A stretch of 64,000 nt of DNA, taken from NCBI RefSeq assembly GCF_910592395.1, contig NC_088317.1, positions 3,410,001-3,474,000 of the forward strand. Reading direction: 5' to 3'. A model generated the notes under the pieces. The model was given only the letters and a program-made list of their open reading frames with translations, had not been told where the DNA came from and searched no databases. Below are positions 33,502 to 45,031 of this stretch, in pieces. The DNA is from Lineus longissimus. Lineage: Eukaryota > Nemertea > Pilidiophora > Heteronemertea > Lineidae. The position numbers were made by a program, and so were the translations under genes. Numbering within the stretch: position 1 is the stretch's first letter; each line of letters opens with the position of its first letter.

Positions 33502-36114
33502 TAAGTGCAAACAAGTCATACTTGACTTAATCGTACGTTTCCACGACCAAACAAAATTGAGTTTTCAGTGTGTTCATTCAGAGGTCCACTTGGTATTCAG
33601 CACTGAGAATGAACATGTAACTGCGACGTTGGTTGAACAGACAAAACAGACATGAAAGAAAACATGCAAACTCACCTTTCGTATTTCCAGTTTGGTCAGT
33701 TTATATTTCCGAAGATAACGGGTGTGCATCTGGGGTGTGCCATCTTGACCTTCAATGTATTGACATTGCCACGCTTCCACACAACGGGCGTCAGTATGGG
33801 CGGAGGCAATATCGCTGGAAGCTCAGCATAGTGTGCGTGCGTGACCTGCTTGCATCGTGTGAGGGTTTATGGCGGCGTTATTGGTGAGTTTGGTGTGGCT
33901 GTCCATGTGTCCCGAGCATGTGAGAATGAAATGTTACCGCAGCGATCGTAGGGGAAGATTTAGGCAGCAGCGCGTGACTGGAGAAGGTCGACGAAGGCAG
34001 TGGACGGCCTCTATATCATGCTCCAGATGGAACCAACAGATTTAACTCAAGTGGCCTAAGTCAATTACAAGTCTGTCAACTTTATTCATTACGTTATTTT
34101 ACCACTTACCTCGTAGTGAAACGAATTCAGGCCTAGCCAAATACACGGTCTATTGTCTGTAAACAAAGCCCGCTCGCACCTAGGCCTAAATACGTACTGT
34201 TCTACTGTCTTATCATAGGGTTATCAACGCAAATCTTGATAACATCAACCTCACGTAACATCTTTCATGGTGGTCGATTCGCCTAAACCAAAATACACGT
34301 AGTGTTTTTTACACGTAGTGTTTTAACTTCACTTGGATTACAAATAACACAAAAGATGCAAGATAGAGGGTTGCTCAGGGAGTAACAAACCTTTTAGCAA
34401 AGTTCTAAAAATATTTTCCAAATTTAGAGTATAAAACTTATAAACCTTTGGTTTTGATTTATATGTGGATTGATGTGTATTGATGTACATGAAACAACGT
34501 GTCAACATGATGTTATTAGCTAACATGCTTTCTAACAACAGAGCCCTTTATGCCAAGTTTGCCGTTAAGGCCTAGGTATTGTAGGGCAAGGTTTCGCTGA
34601 ATCTATTCAGAGTTTATAAGAAATACATATTCATGCAGCGAATGATTACTTAGTACAATTTTTTTACAACTTTATTGTTGTACCAGTCCCTTTTCTGGAG
34701 ACGAGGTGGTCAACGAATGTTTTAATTCTATCAAGGTTCTGATGGCGTTAAAGAATGCATTACGCAATGTTTAGTGTACATTTTGTAGATCGTATCTAAT
34801 CATGTACTAAGTCCCGGTGACTTAAATTCTAGTTCGTGTTTTTGAAGTTGGGCGGAAATCGTTAAATGACACAGAATACAACGACAAGTCCAGAGGTCCG
34901 GCGCTTCTTTGGTCGCCACTGTTTATAGCGAAAAACCAATCAGAATGCCTGTTACATCGGGCATGGTGGGGATATTGAAACTGCGACACATTCGCGGTTG
35001 GGAATTATTTGAAAAAGTCATATTTTGTAAAAGAAGAAAAGAAAAAGAAGATGAGTTTTGGCATTGATTCCATGACTGTGCTTTGTAAATATACGTGTGC
35101 TGCACATGCACGACTTTGTATTTTTCTAGTTTAATAAAATTTTCACGAATGACTGAGCAATTTTCTTTATACTCTTTGGTATTGTGCCATTAACCATACA
35201 ACACGAGATTTTGAAGTGCTCGAAGCATTATACCAGGAGTTCCCACCTAAACTGATAGAGGCGATGGCCCTGGTACTTCGTCGCTTCTAGAACAGGGAAC
35301 GGTCGTTCCAAGGGAACTGACGAGTAGTGATACGACAGTTATGTATATCTGCAATCACTACTGGCTACCTGCGGCCGAACAAGATCGAACAACCTCAGCT
35401 GATCTACATGAAGCTTATGTACAAATGTACACACCGGATGCATCATAGAGGCACATCTCACATTAAGTAACAACAATGTAAGCAAAAATAGCAACATCAT
35501 GAAAATCAAGAAATATTTATCGGCATTCTTATCGTGTGAGTTTACATGATTTTCTAACTTCATTACTACTTTCCTCACGTTTTTTTTAATGCGGCCTGTC
35601 AATATTATGACGAATGATGAGCGAGCATACAAACTGTCGATGTGGGAAAACATCGCAATGAAGACATAGGATATTTCCCCGAATGCGTGGCTAGAGAGTG
35701 GGACAAGGAAAAAATACACTTGATTCAAATGTCTGAATTTTATTAAAAAGATTGACTGTACAGGATAGTTTACAATATTTACACCAACCTAACCACATAT
35801 AGGCGCTGTCCCCACTGCACAGTACCAATCTCAGAATGTCCGACATTCAATTCTACGACGATCTGCGCATGTTTTTGCGTATTGTCCAATACGTATTTAT
35901 TAGTTTTAAGACTATATGTCTCACCCCGGAGAAGCAAAACCATAGTGTTCCCAAAGAGCCCCAGATCCAAAGTCCAAGGATAATAAGAACTGAATTGAAT
36001 ATTTTGAACCAGGGAGAAGGTTTTTGCCAAGACACGGTTTCGGGTGACGCGGAACTCAGAAACACGAGAAGCCCGGAACCGCGTAATGCTCGGGCTCGGA
36101 ATTCGCTCAAGGTC
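33502..36114. other. Region between the 3' ends of TNF genes C and D
   Basis: This is the tail-to-tail interval. A coding-like repeat copy lies at 33748-33840. A minus-strand AATAAA (35901-35896), about 215 bp past the gene D stop, is a plausible poly(A) signal for D. No other exon is supported. Confidence 0.5.
33748..33840 (+). repeat. Coding-like dispersed repeat fragment, copy 2
   Basis: It reads LDLQCIDIATLPHN...RRQYRWKLS, matching the minus-strand copy at 5186-5284 with the frame conserved. No gene context. Confidence 0.45.
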
Positions 36115-39100
36115 TCATGTATCGGACCCGGTAAATTTTATAAGTCCAAAGAAAGCCGTCTTGTCTGTATGGTATATCCGAACGGCAATGTCTAGGGGTG
36201 CAGTGTTTATTGCCAAATAGACTTTTGAACCATTTTCTATCCTCGCCATGATCCCGAAATAGCATGTTCGAAATGTCTTGTTTGTTCCATCTGATCTGGC
36301 CGTCTCCACGCATCTTGCTAACTCTTTCCTGTTGCCGCTGGCGTCGTAGACCCATAGCCCCTGCGCCACACGCGGTCCAATATCGTTAACAATTAGCTGA
36401 AAAACAGAGGAATGATATATATATATACATGTATTAACTTATCCAGTCAATAGGGAGGTTAGATCGGGCCCGGCTCCCGAGAACGAACATGTGGTGAACG
36501 CGGAGTCGGTTCTGGGAGTGGCACCGCGCGTTTGCGGTTTAGAAATTCTCGCAGCTCGACGAGTACGAGAAGTCAGTAAATTACGACAAGAAGAACTTCC
36601 AACTTGAAGAGTCACAAGTCATTAGGAAACACCAGTGAAACTGATGACGTCACACAGTAGACACGTTCTTGGAGAAGAGGTCTATCGTAACCTTGCCATG
36701 ACTTCACTGACACGGGTGAAAAGTATCGTTGTACAGTGATCTAGTCTTCAGCATCGTGAAACTCTGTTCGCCTGTTTCTCTCATCGTTGAGGTAAGGCAA
36801 TTGCATAGTACACCAAATGTATTATTCCAAAGAAAAGAATCGGCAGCATCTTCCCATAGGAGGCCTTTGTATCGCTCCTATAATGATTTAAAGTCCAGGG
36901 CGTTGTGATATTCGTAAGGATGCCTGGCTAAAACAGTTGATATGTCATTGATCATACCTGTCCATAGATGAAATAGACGCCTCCCTCGGTGACCCTCACC
37001 GTGCCATCAGCCGTATTGAGAACGTAAAGTTGTTTTGCACCATTGGTCACCCAGCTGGCATATTGCCACATGCAAATCTTGCCATCTAAAAAAGAGCGGG
37101 CTATATTTAGCAAATTGTTGAGAATGCCAAATTAATAAAGAGATTTTCTTGGACAGTTGCACGTGCATATCGGTGGGCGGGAGATATTGGCTAATTCTAA
37201 AACAAATTACATGTATGGTCGAGAAGGGTGATGCACCCTGTTTTAGATGTACACTGCAGCTTTTGATCATCTTGTTCCATCCGGCCGAGGGGAAAGTCTC
37301 ATTTAGTAAAGCGGGAAAATATCACTTTAAAGGCCTGCTCCTTAGGTTAAAAAATTTGAATTTGAAAATAAAGATGATTCAGTTGGTCTTTCCTTAATAG
37401 TAACACGTACCGGCGGTTGTTTTCAAGTATGTTTCCCGTGTGCTTAGAAACTTATTTTTACAGTCTGAAAAGGAAAAAGATTAAATAAGAATCACTGGAA
37501 AGACGTGGATTACTGGGTGACACAAAAAAGATTACGACTCTTTTGACTTTGAAAAACCCCCAGAGTACATTGGACCAATACAATGAAAGGGTCTTTCCGA
37601 GAAATGAAATCTTTCCGAGGATAATAAAGTAACATGCGAGTAAAGACTTGAATAACGATCTGGCGCATACAATGAAATTGGCTGAACAAGCTCCCTCAGC
37701 TCTTGAATGAATAGATTTTATCATGGTTTCTAGTGAATGAATAGATTTTATCATGGTTTCTCGTGAATGAATAGGTTTTATCATGGTTTCTCTTGCCTAA
37801 TACTGGACTGTTTATCACAACTGTATAGGAGAACTTGGGGAAACAGAACACGGTTAGATATATGTTGTAACCGCGGTTTGGGTTACGCACTTTTGTTGTT
37901 TGGACCACTCCCGCCTTCAAAATGCCCAAGTCGGTCTTCGTACTGAAAATGAACCACAATTTGGATAAGTTTGAACTTCACATAAGTGTCACTTTATTAA
38001 AAAGCCCTGCAAATCTAATCAGAAACTACTTAAAAGGTCAAACGTCACCCCGGAGCAGCGCACGGGCGGGGGGGGGGGTATCTTATATATATTCTGGAAC
38101 TACCAAAACCATTTTGACAACAATGGAAACGATAACACAGATAATGTGAAGTTTGAACAGCAATTAACGAAATAAAAGTGAGATAACTTAAAATGATAAG
38201 AACATTTGGAATGGAAATCAAAAGTAGGGCGCTATTCGTCGCTCGATTACTTCGTCCAAAACTACTTTCTTAAGTGTTTGATGTCTTTTCTATTTAATGT
38301 CGTACTCCTAAAAAAACTATACCAGACACAAATATCAAAGGTTTCAGTGTATGTTTTTTATCACAGCATTTAAGTATAAATTAATGACTGTCTTTTTGGA
38401 ACTCGCCCAGTAGACGTTCCATTGATGCATACAGAGGCATCGCATGTTACAGGCCATAACTTAAGAAACTAAAACACACACCAAAACAAAATAATTTATT
38501 TTACATGTAGACGTCTTACCTTTGTTCGTGTGACCTGAGCCGGGGTCGAAAGCTGAAAATGAAATCAATGCTATTTTTAAAATAGGCCCAAAACCAGAAC
38601 CAAAACTAGGCCTGAGAAATTCCAATTTGAATCTTTTGATGTGATTACCAATTGGGGATTGCACATCGGTTCTATGAGAATATGCAAAACTAAAACTGGA
38701 ACTAAGACTTATGTATACATAATTATAGGTAGAAGCAACGATATTTCAGTAGGCTACATCACACCGGTCATGCCAGTTGCACGGCAAGTTTCGATACTTT
38801 GATGTGGCCTAAAATCCTGAGTGGACCTCTCACCGACCGTTCATATCCGGGCAATTGTATGCAGCTGCAATCGAGAACTTAAGGCACAGGACTAGCTTTA
38901 CTCAGAGTCTTTCTATAGAAAGACTCTGCTTTACTGAAGGAATGGACATCTGCAACTGAACATTCAGGGCGGAGGACAACTCTGGTATTATGTCTACTTT
39001 GATGTACTTTCACATTGTATTATGTCTACTTTGATGTACTTTCACACGGTATTATGTCCACCTTGATGTACTTTCACATGGTAATATGTCTACCTTGATG

Positions 39101-42040
39101 TACTTTCACATGGTAATGTGTCTACCGTGATGTACTTTCACATGGTAATATGTCTACCGTGATGTACTTTCACATAGCATAATAGTCTACCTAATGTGGT
39201 TCTTTTCACATGGTATTATGTCTACTTTGATGTACTTTCACACGGTATTATGTCCACCTTGATGTACTTTCACATGGTAATATGTCTACCTTGATGTACT
39301 TTCACATGGTAATATGTCTACCGTGATGTACTTTCACATGGCATAATAGTCTACCTAATGTGGTCTTTTCACATTGTATTATGTCTACCTTGATGTACTT
39401 TCACATGGTAATATGTCTACCGTGATGTACTTTCACATGGCATAATAGTCTACCTAATGTGGTCTTTTCACCCGGTATTATGTCTACCTTGATGTACTTT
39501 CACATGGTAATATGTCTACCGTGATGAACTTTCACATGGCATAATAGTCTACCTAATGTGGTCTTTTCACATGGTATTATGTCTGCCTTGCATTGATGTA
39601 CATTCACATGGTATTATGTCTGCCTGATGCACTTTCATGTGGTATTATGTCTACCTAATGTGTTTTTTTCACGGGGTATGTCTACTTTATGTGTTTTTTT
39701 CACGTGGTATTATGTTTAGTCTACCTTGATGTACTTTCACATGGTATGCCTACCTGTTTTTTTAATGCCTCTACCTCCTTTTCTACTTTGTCGAGTCGTC
39801 CTTTAAAAAGAAATGAACACGAGAGATAAATAAGAGGCAAAGATTCGACCAGAAGTTTGTTGATTTCGGATGTTCAGTTTGACCCATTTGAACTTTACAT
39901 ATCTTATCACCAATTGTATTTCTGTTCTTATATTTTCACCTCAGATCCTAGGTTGTTTGGCCTGCTAGATTCATCACAGGGGACTGGCGAAGTTAGGATA
40001 TCCTGCACTTATAGTACTGATGCACTGTCACGAACTCCGAGACACAATTACGTCACGTTGTTGTCGAAGATGTTGAGTACACTTGTGACAGTCTTAGTTT
40101 TATTAGATTGACACGTCAATCTCTTAATGAAATAAGAGAGGATTTTAATAGGTAATGATTTGTATTAGGATATAAATATGTGTAAGACTCTGATTTTATT
40201 TAGTCCATTCTTTGCAGTACTGACAATGACATGTTTTGAAAACTTCCTGATTTTTTTCATTTCCAATTGGCATGGGGAGCATGTGCTCTATTTATAAAAA
40301 CCGTTATAATTAAAGCTATTTCAGCTTGTAAAAACTCCATCGAGTCCGAGGTTTTCATTGTGTGTTGAAGTAGAGAATGAGTTAGTATCTCTGATCGGAT
40401 GTAATGTAATAATTTGTAATGAATGTATGGGTTCTACGCTCGGGCGAAATTATTTAAATCACGATATCACTTAGGCCTGATAGAAATTATTTATACCTTG
40501 CATTTGCCCTTTCCGACAATGAGGGCTGCTGGGCGAACCAAGGGCACTGATAAAACCTAAAATAATCATTTAGGCCAGTTGACTGGAAATAGATTTTCCA
40601 TCCTCGTGTTTCCCCAAACATCGTCGGCCAACGGTTTGTTGGAAGAGCACTCAGCTCAGGCCATCCTCGAATACCAGTCAGGCGAATGCTCCTCGCCTTG
40701 CACATGTCTGGTGCCAAGTGTTGCCCTGAAGTTCAGGATGCAGCTCAGGCACGAACCCAAAATCCTAATCTAATATTTGTTTCATGTCGGAAGGATGGCA
40801 CTAATAATGTTACCTTTAATATCATTCTCCGTTGAGCAACGATGACGGCAAGCATCTCGGCGTTTCTTTGGCAGGTGATCACACCCTGAAAAAGAGATTG
40901 GGCAATATATAATGGAAATTATAATGTACTAATGATACATTTACGTCTTCGCCATCATCTCCGCGCTACATGCATTACTCTTACATCCGAATCATTCGGA
41001 AATTTATGAGGCCGTCGGACGTATTCGGGTTTTCTGACGACGAAAACAACGGCATCACGTAAAACAAACATGTATCGAAAATTATACCACTCGAATTGAG
41101 AGTCTGGCCCAAAACTTACTTTGTTTGTGGCATGTGGTTTTCGAACGACGGTATCTTCTGTGAGTTTCATGCAGGAGATCTTTGATGGGGGAAGGGAGAC
41201 TATAACGCCCTGATTGATGCTGCTCATTTAACCATTCTGTGAAGCTGACGTTTGTGTTGAGCTGCAGACCCTGCAGACGGAATAGTAGCTTTCAAAGAAA
41301 TATTCACAATAAGCTTATTTCGCGATATTTGTTTATTTAACTTCAAAAGGAGAGTTGCCTCAAAAAGAATCGGTCTAGTTAATGGTTTACGCCATTCTTG
41401 TAACTGTTAGAAAATGTACTTTCATGTTGTTTTCAGGTATCTAGAAATAAAAATTGTCACAGTGCAGCTAATATGCAGGCAAATTCGCTGAAACGTGGCA
41501 TTTATAGTATTTGTATCAGTACACAACAGTACGCAGCTGCAATGGTATATTTTTACAATTTATATTCAGTAGGCAATTACGCAATTGGAAAAAAGTAACA
41601 AGTTCGAGCTGAATTTTCAAAGTTTTGAACTAAAGGCTGGCGTGGTGAGAGACTGGGGAGACTTGGCTTAGTAAGTGACGCCCCAGAAAATAAACTGTCA
41701 AGACCTGGCAGTAGGAAGGGATCTCCAGATTTTCTGCAGGCTTTGACTTTGGTCGGCTTCAGCGATAAAGCCCGTCACCATTCTCAAACACCCACTGCTT
41801 AACAATGTCAATGGACGCAATCTTTACCTTAGCTTGCATTGAATTCGTAGATGAAATCTTTCCCTCCTGCAGGGCTAGCCGCCTGAGATCTTTCACCTCT
41901 ATCCACAGAATCATCCCGAGACTAAAGTTGCAGAGACCAACGACCGCCACAATTGATACGATAACAACGAAAACGCGATTCCAAGTGACCGAGGGTTTTT
42001 TCCTGCTTTGCACTTTGCTGTAACCTTTTTCAGCATCCAT
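36115..42040 (-). CDS. TNF superfamily ligand, gene D (343 aa)
   Basis: Exons on the minus strand: 42040-41828, 41270-41120, 40885-40814, 39800-39754, 38552-38520, 37942-37891, 37464-37411, 37085-36958, 36396-36115; phases agree to TGA. Cytoplasmic MDAEKGYSKVQSRKK, transmembrane about 24-46, then VKDLRRLALQEG. The stalk has FTEWLNEQ, a furin-type RRYRRS, a Cys/basic exon (CDHLPKKRRDACRHRC) and a coiled-coil exon (RLDKVEKEVEALKKQ). The TNF homology domain (about 173-343) shows DRLGHFEGG, GGVYFIYGQ, FRTCYFG and AFFGLIKFT, with the four Cys shared with A and B. The exon at 41270 has tandem AG acceptors (alternative 41261). The exon at 38552 (LSTPAQVTRTK) is the least certain. A 770-bp minisatellite starts at the donor of the coiled-coil exon. 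Confidence 0.85.
37705..37794. repeat. 30-bp tandem repeat, three copies
   Basis: Three copies of GAATGAATAGATTTTATCAT plus GGTTTCTCGT, period 30 bp, in an intron of TNF gene D. Confidence 0.9.
38903..38928. repeat. 26-bp perfect palindrome
   Basis: CAGAGTCTTTCTA is followed directly by its reverse complement, with no loop, about 55 bp before the minisatellite in TNF gene D. Confidence 0.9.
38983..39753 (-). repeat. ~770-bp minisatellite starting at a splice donor of TNF gene D
   Basis: About 25 units of 29-31 bp. On the minus strand the array begins at the donor of the coiled-coil exon (AAACAG|GTAGGC). Most units restate AAG|GTAGACATAATACC followed by ATGTGAAAGTACATC. Some units form a higher-order block of about three (with AATAGTCTACCTAATGTGG on the plus strand). 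Confidence 0.92.
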
Positions 42041-42055
42041 TGTTTCCTTTATCAA

Positions 42056-45031
42056 AAGAGCGCTTATCAAGAGGGAAGTAGCCTTTATACAATTTGCGTC
42101 AGTTGTCTGTGCTAATATTCCATGCGGAACAGACATATAATTTTGTAATTCTTTGTTTACCAGGACAAGATCTCACCGTGTATCATGTTCCGAGAGTCTA
42201 GCTCCATTGGTTAAAAATGAACGAATCAAATCGCTAATGGGCGAAGTTTGAATTTCAGCTGTGACTTCGTCGAAACCATATCGCCAGGAAATCTTTCCTT
42301 CCTGCTCTCAAATCCATACTTTCCAGGCACTAATCGGGCATCTTGCTTATATATACGCCATGCGTACATGAAGTGAGCAGAAATACTTAGCAGTGTTTTG
42401 TTTGACACTGGCCTAGTTCTGTATGGTTTACAAAACAACTTCAAGGTATGAAATGCCCGTGACGATATATTGCCGAATCGATATAAGATATCTACTAATA
42501 TTCTGTCGAAATGCCAAAAATCGTCCTCTATTAAAGGAACTCTCATCTCGAGACCCAGGACCGACAAAAAGTGACTTGAATCAAATAAGTTCGCCACACT
42601 ATCATCTTGACCACCAACGTTTTTACATCCATATCTCCTGAAGCTTTACCCAGGCTACGTTTAAAGGGAGTATAGACTATGAAGATCTGAATGCCTCACT
42701 ATATTATACGCTGTTCGAAACAGTGTAACCGATTTTCTCCAATATCCATATTCCTCCCGCAGCCATTCAACGCATTATCCCCTTCACGAAGATTCTACGC
42801 CGAGTTCGAATCGTTTGGCGTCATTTTGTATCATTTTCGTAATTTCCGAACATTAAAAAAACACCGGAACAGTCGGAAGGTGCACACATCAAGCTGAGCA
42901 CCAGTGTGCAAGGGATAGTAGTCCTAGGGCTGATAGTCCGTGTAACAATAGCCCGCATTGCTAAATGTTTTGGTTAGGGTTAGCGGTACAATAGATCATG
43001 CTGCTTAATTGATCAAATACAAGCTACCGGACTATGACTCCAGGGGGACTATATCCGCTGTCACACTGGCAGCGTACGAACTTGTCTTGGATAAAAATCG
43101 GAACATCTCTGGTGTTAAATCGTACTGGCTTGGACAAATCGTGACAAGATAAGGGGGAGGGTTCCTTTAAAATAGTGAAATGGCCCCCTTTCTGGCAGGG
43201 CGCAGTGGACGATGATGATAAAGAAGTAGGGTGTGAATTATTTAATGATAGCCTTTTTACACTATATATTATTCTTAACTACACTCAACAACATATTCTG
43301 CTAACATTCCCTGAAGGTTTGTTGACAATTATACATGTACATGTATGACAAATATTGCATTACTCAGGAATATAATGCACATTAAACCACTACATGTATT
43401 CATACAACACTGGGCAGGGTACTGTCCGCGTGAACCGAACAACTTTCGCGTCTATTCAATTTTGCGAAATTTCTTTTACAAAATATCTTTCCGTTTTTCT
43501 TGTAAAAAATACGTTCGCAATTTTTCATTTTCGCGACTCATAATTAGTCGCAAATTCCACGAAAATAAAACATTCGCGAAAATTGGCGGGTCAAAAACCA
43601 CTTTTCGAAAATATTAGCGACCATTTTTCAACAAATTAAAAAATTCCATCGCACAGAAGGAAAATCCTAAAATGCTACTTCTAGTCTTTGTCTTTGATTA
43701 AAAAAAGAAAATTCGGCTGTTGATGCATCAAGTCATTAATATGGAATTTCCAACACGCGCGCGAGTTTGTGAATAGAATCCTAATGTCCAGATGTTCAGT
43801 ACAAATCGAGCTAAATGACCTGTACCGGAGTTTTGAACACAGAAAATGAAAACTAAGGTGGTGAAAATGCAAGAGTAAGCTCAAAGCATTTATCTGCACT
43901 ACAAACAACTTTCTATGATATATTAGTATAACCATGATACAACGCTTATGCATGTTATGAGAATGTTACACGCAGACAATTGGCATTGTGAATCGGGTCA
44001 AAATATCAATAGTCGGCAAGCGACAAATTTATATCAGTGCAAATTGATTGACCTGCGCTTGTAATTCCAATGTCCCATTATCAAGATTTCGAAGTAATAG
44101 ACCTAATTTCGAGGAAATCTATTATGGGACTTTATTTGACATATGTCTTAATACCAGGCCTCGAAAAGAACGCTGACATTTAAACGAGCCATCACGTGGA
44201 GTATCCATAACAAATAACAGACAGTCTATAGTTACAACAGTTCACCCGAATGTTTGTTAGACTGCGAATTTGTCCTTGCCTGGAGTGGAATTCGTCACGC
44301 ATACTATGAACTTATTAACTCTTTCTACTCCAGTCCATAAATGTATTATAAGTGGGGTCATCTCTAAACTAGTGATATTTAGTGACATGATCAATTAATG
44401 ATATCTCCTACGATCAGCTAGTCCAAATAAGGAGTTTGCGTTCATGATTCGTGTTTTTTTATAAGATGTTCCGAGCAACATTACTTTTAAATATACCTTC
44501 GACAGATGAGTTACATCTAGTCGGCCTAACCATCTGAAGCGCTATTTACATGTTTTGCAGTCCAGTCTAGTGATACGTTCAGCGTATAGGAGAGGAGGAC
44601 GTAACTGATCTTGCTATATTTGGAAGCAACACATGCATTGGATGTGGTCATAGACGACCATACTGCTGAAAAATTTCATATTCATGAGGAGTCATTCTTT
44701 TGCTCGGAGAAAACAGCGAACATATTCATTGAGAGATAAGCTCGATTTACGTCATTTTCAAGGTCCGAAGGGGCAGAAATTCCTCGGTACATCGATTCCT
44801 CCCAAACACAATTCTTGCTTTTCCACAAACCTGGCCCTCTTGCATGGTAAGCCAGCAGTATTGCCCACTGAAAAAATGCGGCTTCTCCACTTTTATCAGA
44901 AGTCAAGATATATATAACGAAAATCGTTCGGCTTATTCGAGAACGACGCGACCTTTTCTTTTTCAATAGAACTAAAAATGTTCATTCTTGACCGTCTACG
45001 AAAGCATGCCGCGAACGTTGCATTGATGGTT
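42056..45031. other. Intergenic region upstream of TNF gene D and downstream of the GPCR
   Basis: No supported exon. It contains a palindromic ACATGTACATGT (about 43333-43345), AT-rich stretches with TTCGCGAAAA-type words (43440-43620) and open frames without coding character. It probably includes the D promoter and the GPCR 3'UTR. Confidence 0.45.
42346..42355 (-). promoter_or_regulatory. Possible TATA element of TNF gene D
   Basis: TATATATAAG on the minus strand lies about 310 bp before the gene D ATG. There is no supporting initiator or transcript, so this is a weak call. Confidence 0.2.

Noticed and set aside
38983-39753. CRISPR-like regular repeat array
   Set aside because: The units are contiguous with no unique spacers, and the locus is a eukaryotic intron; it is a minisatellite.
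40487-40773. Overlapping open frames on both strands inside TNF gene D
   Set aside because: There is no acceptor/donor pair in the needed phase, and the TNF exon chain is complete without them.
40955-41227. 90-codon minus-strand open frame starting MSSINQGVIVSL
   Set aside because: It overlaps the true gene D exon 2 (41270-41120) in another frame; the splice-defined frame encodes the conserved Trp motif and furin site.
42226-42597. 123-codon minus-strand frame upstream of TNF gene D
   Set aside because: It is separate from the gene D start, shows no domain, and includes the possible TATA-like sequence; read as promoter region.
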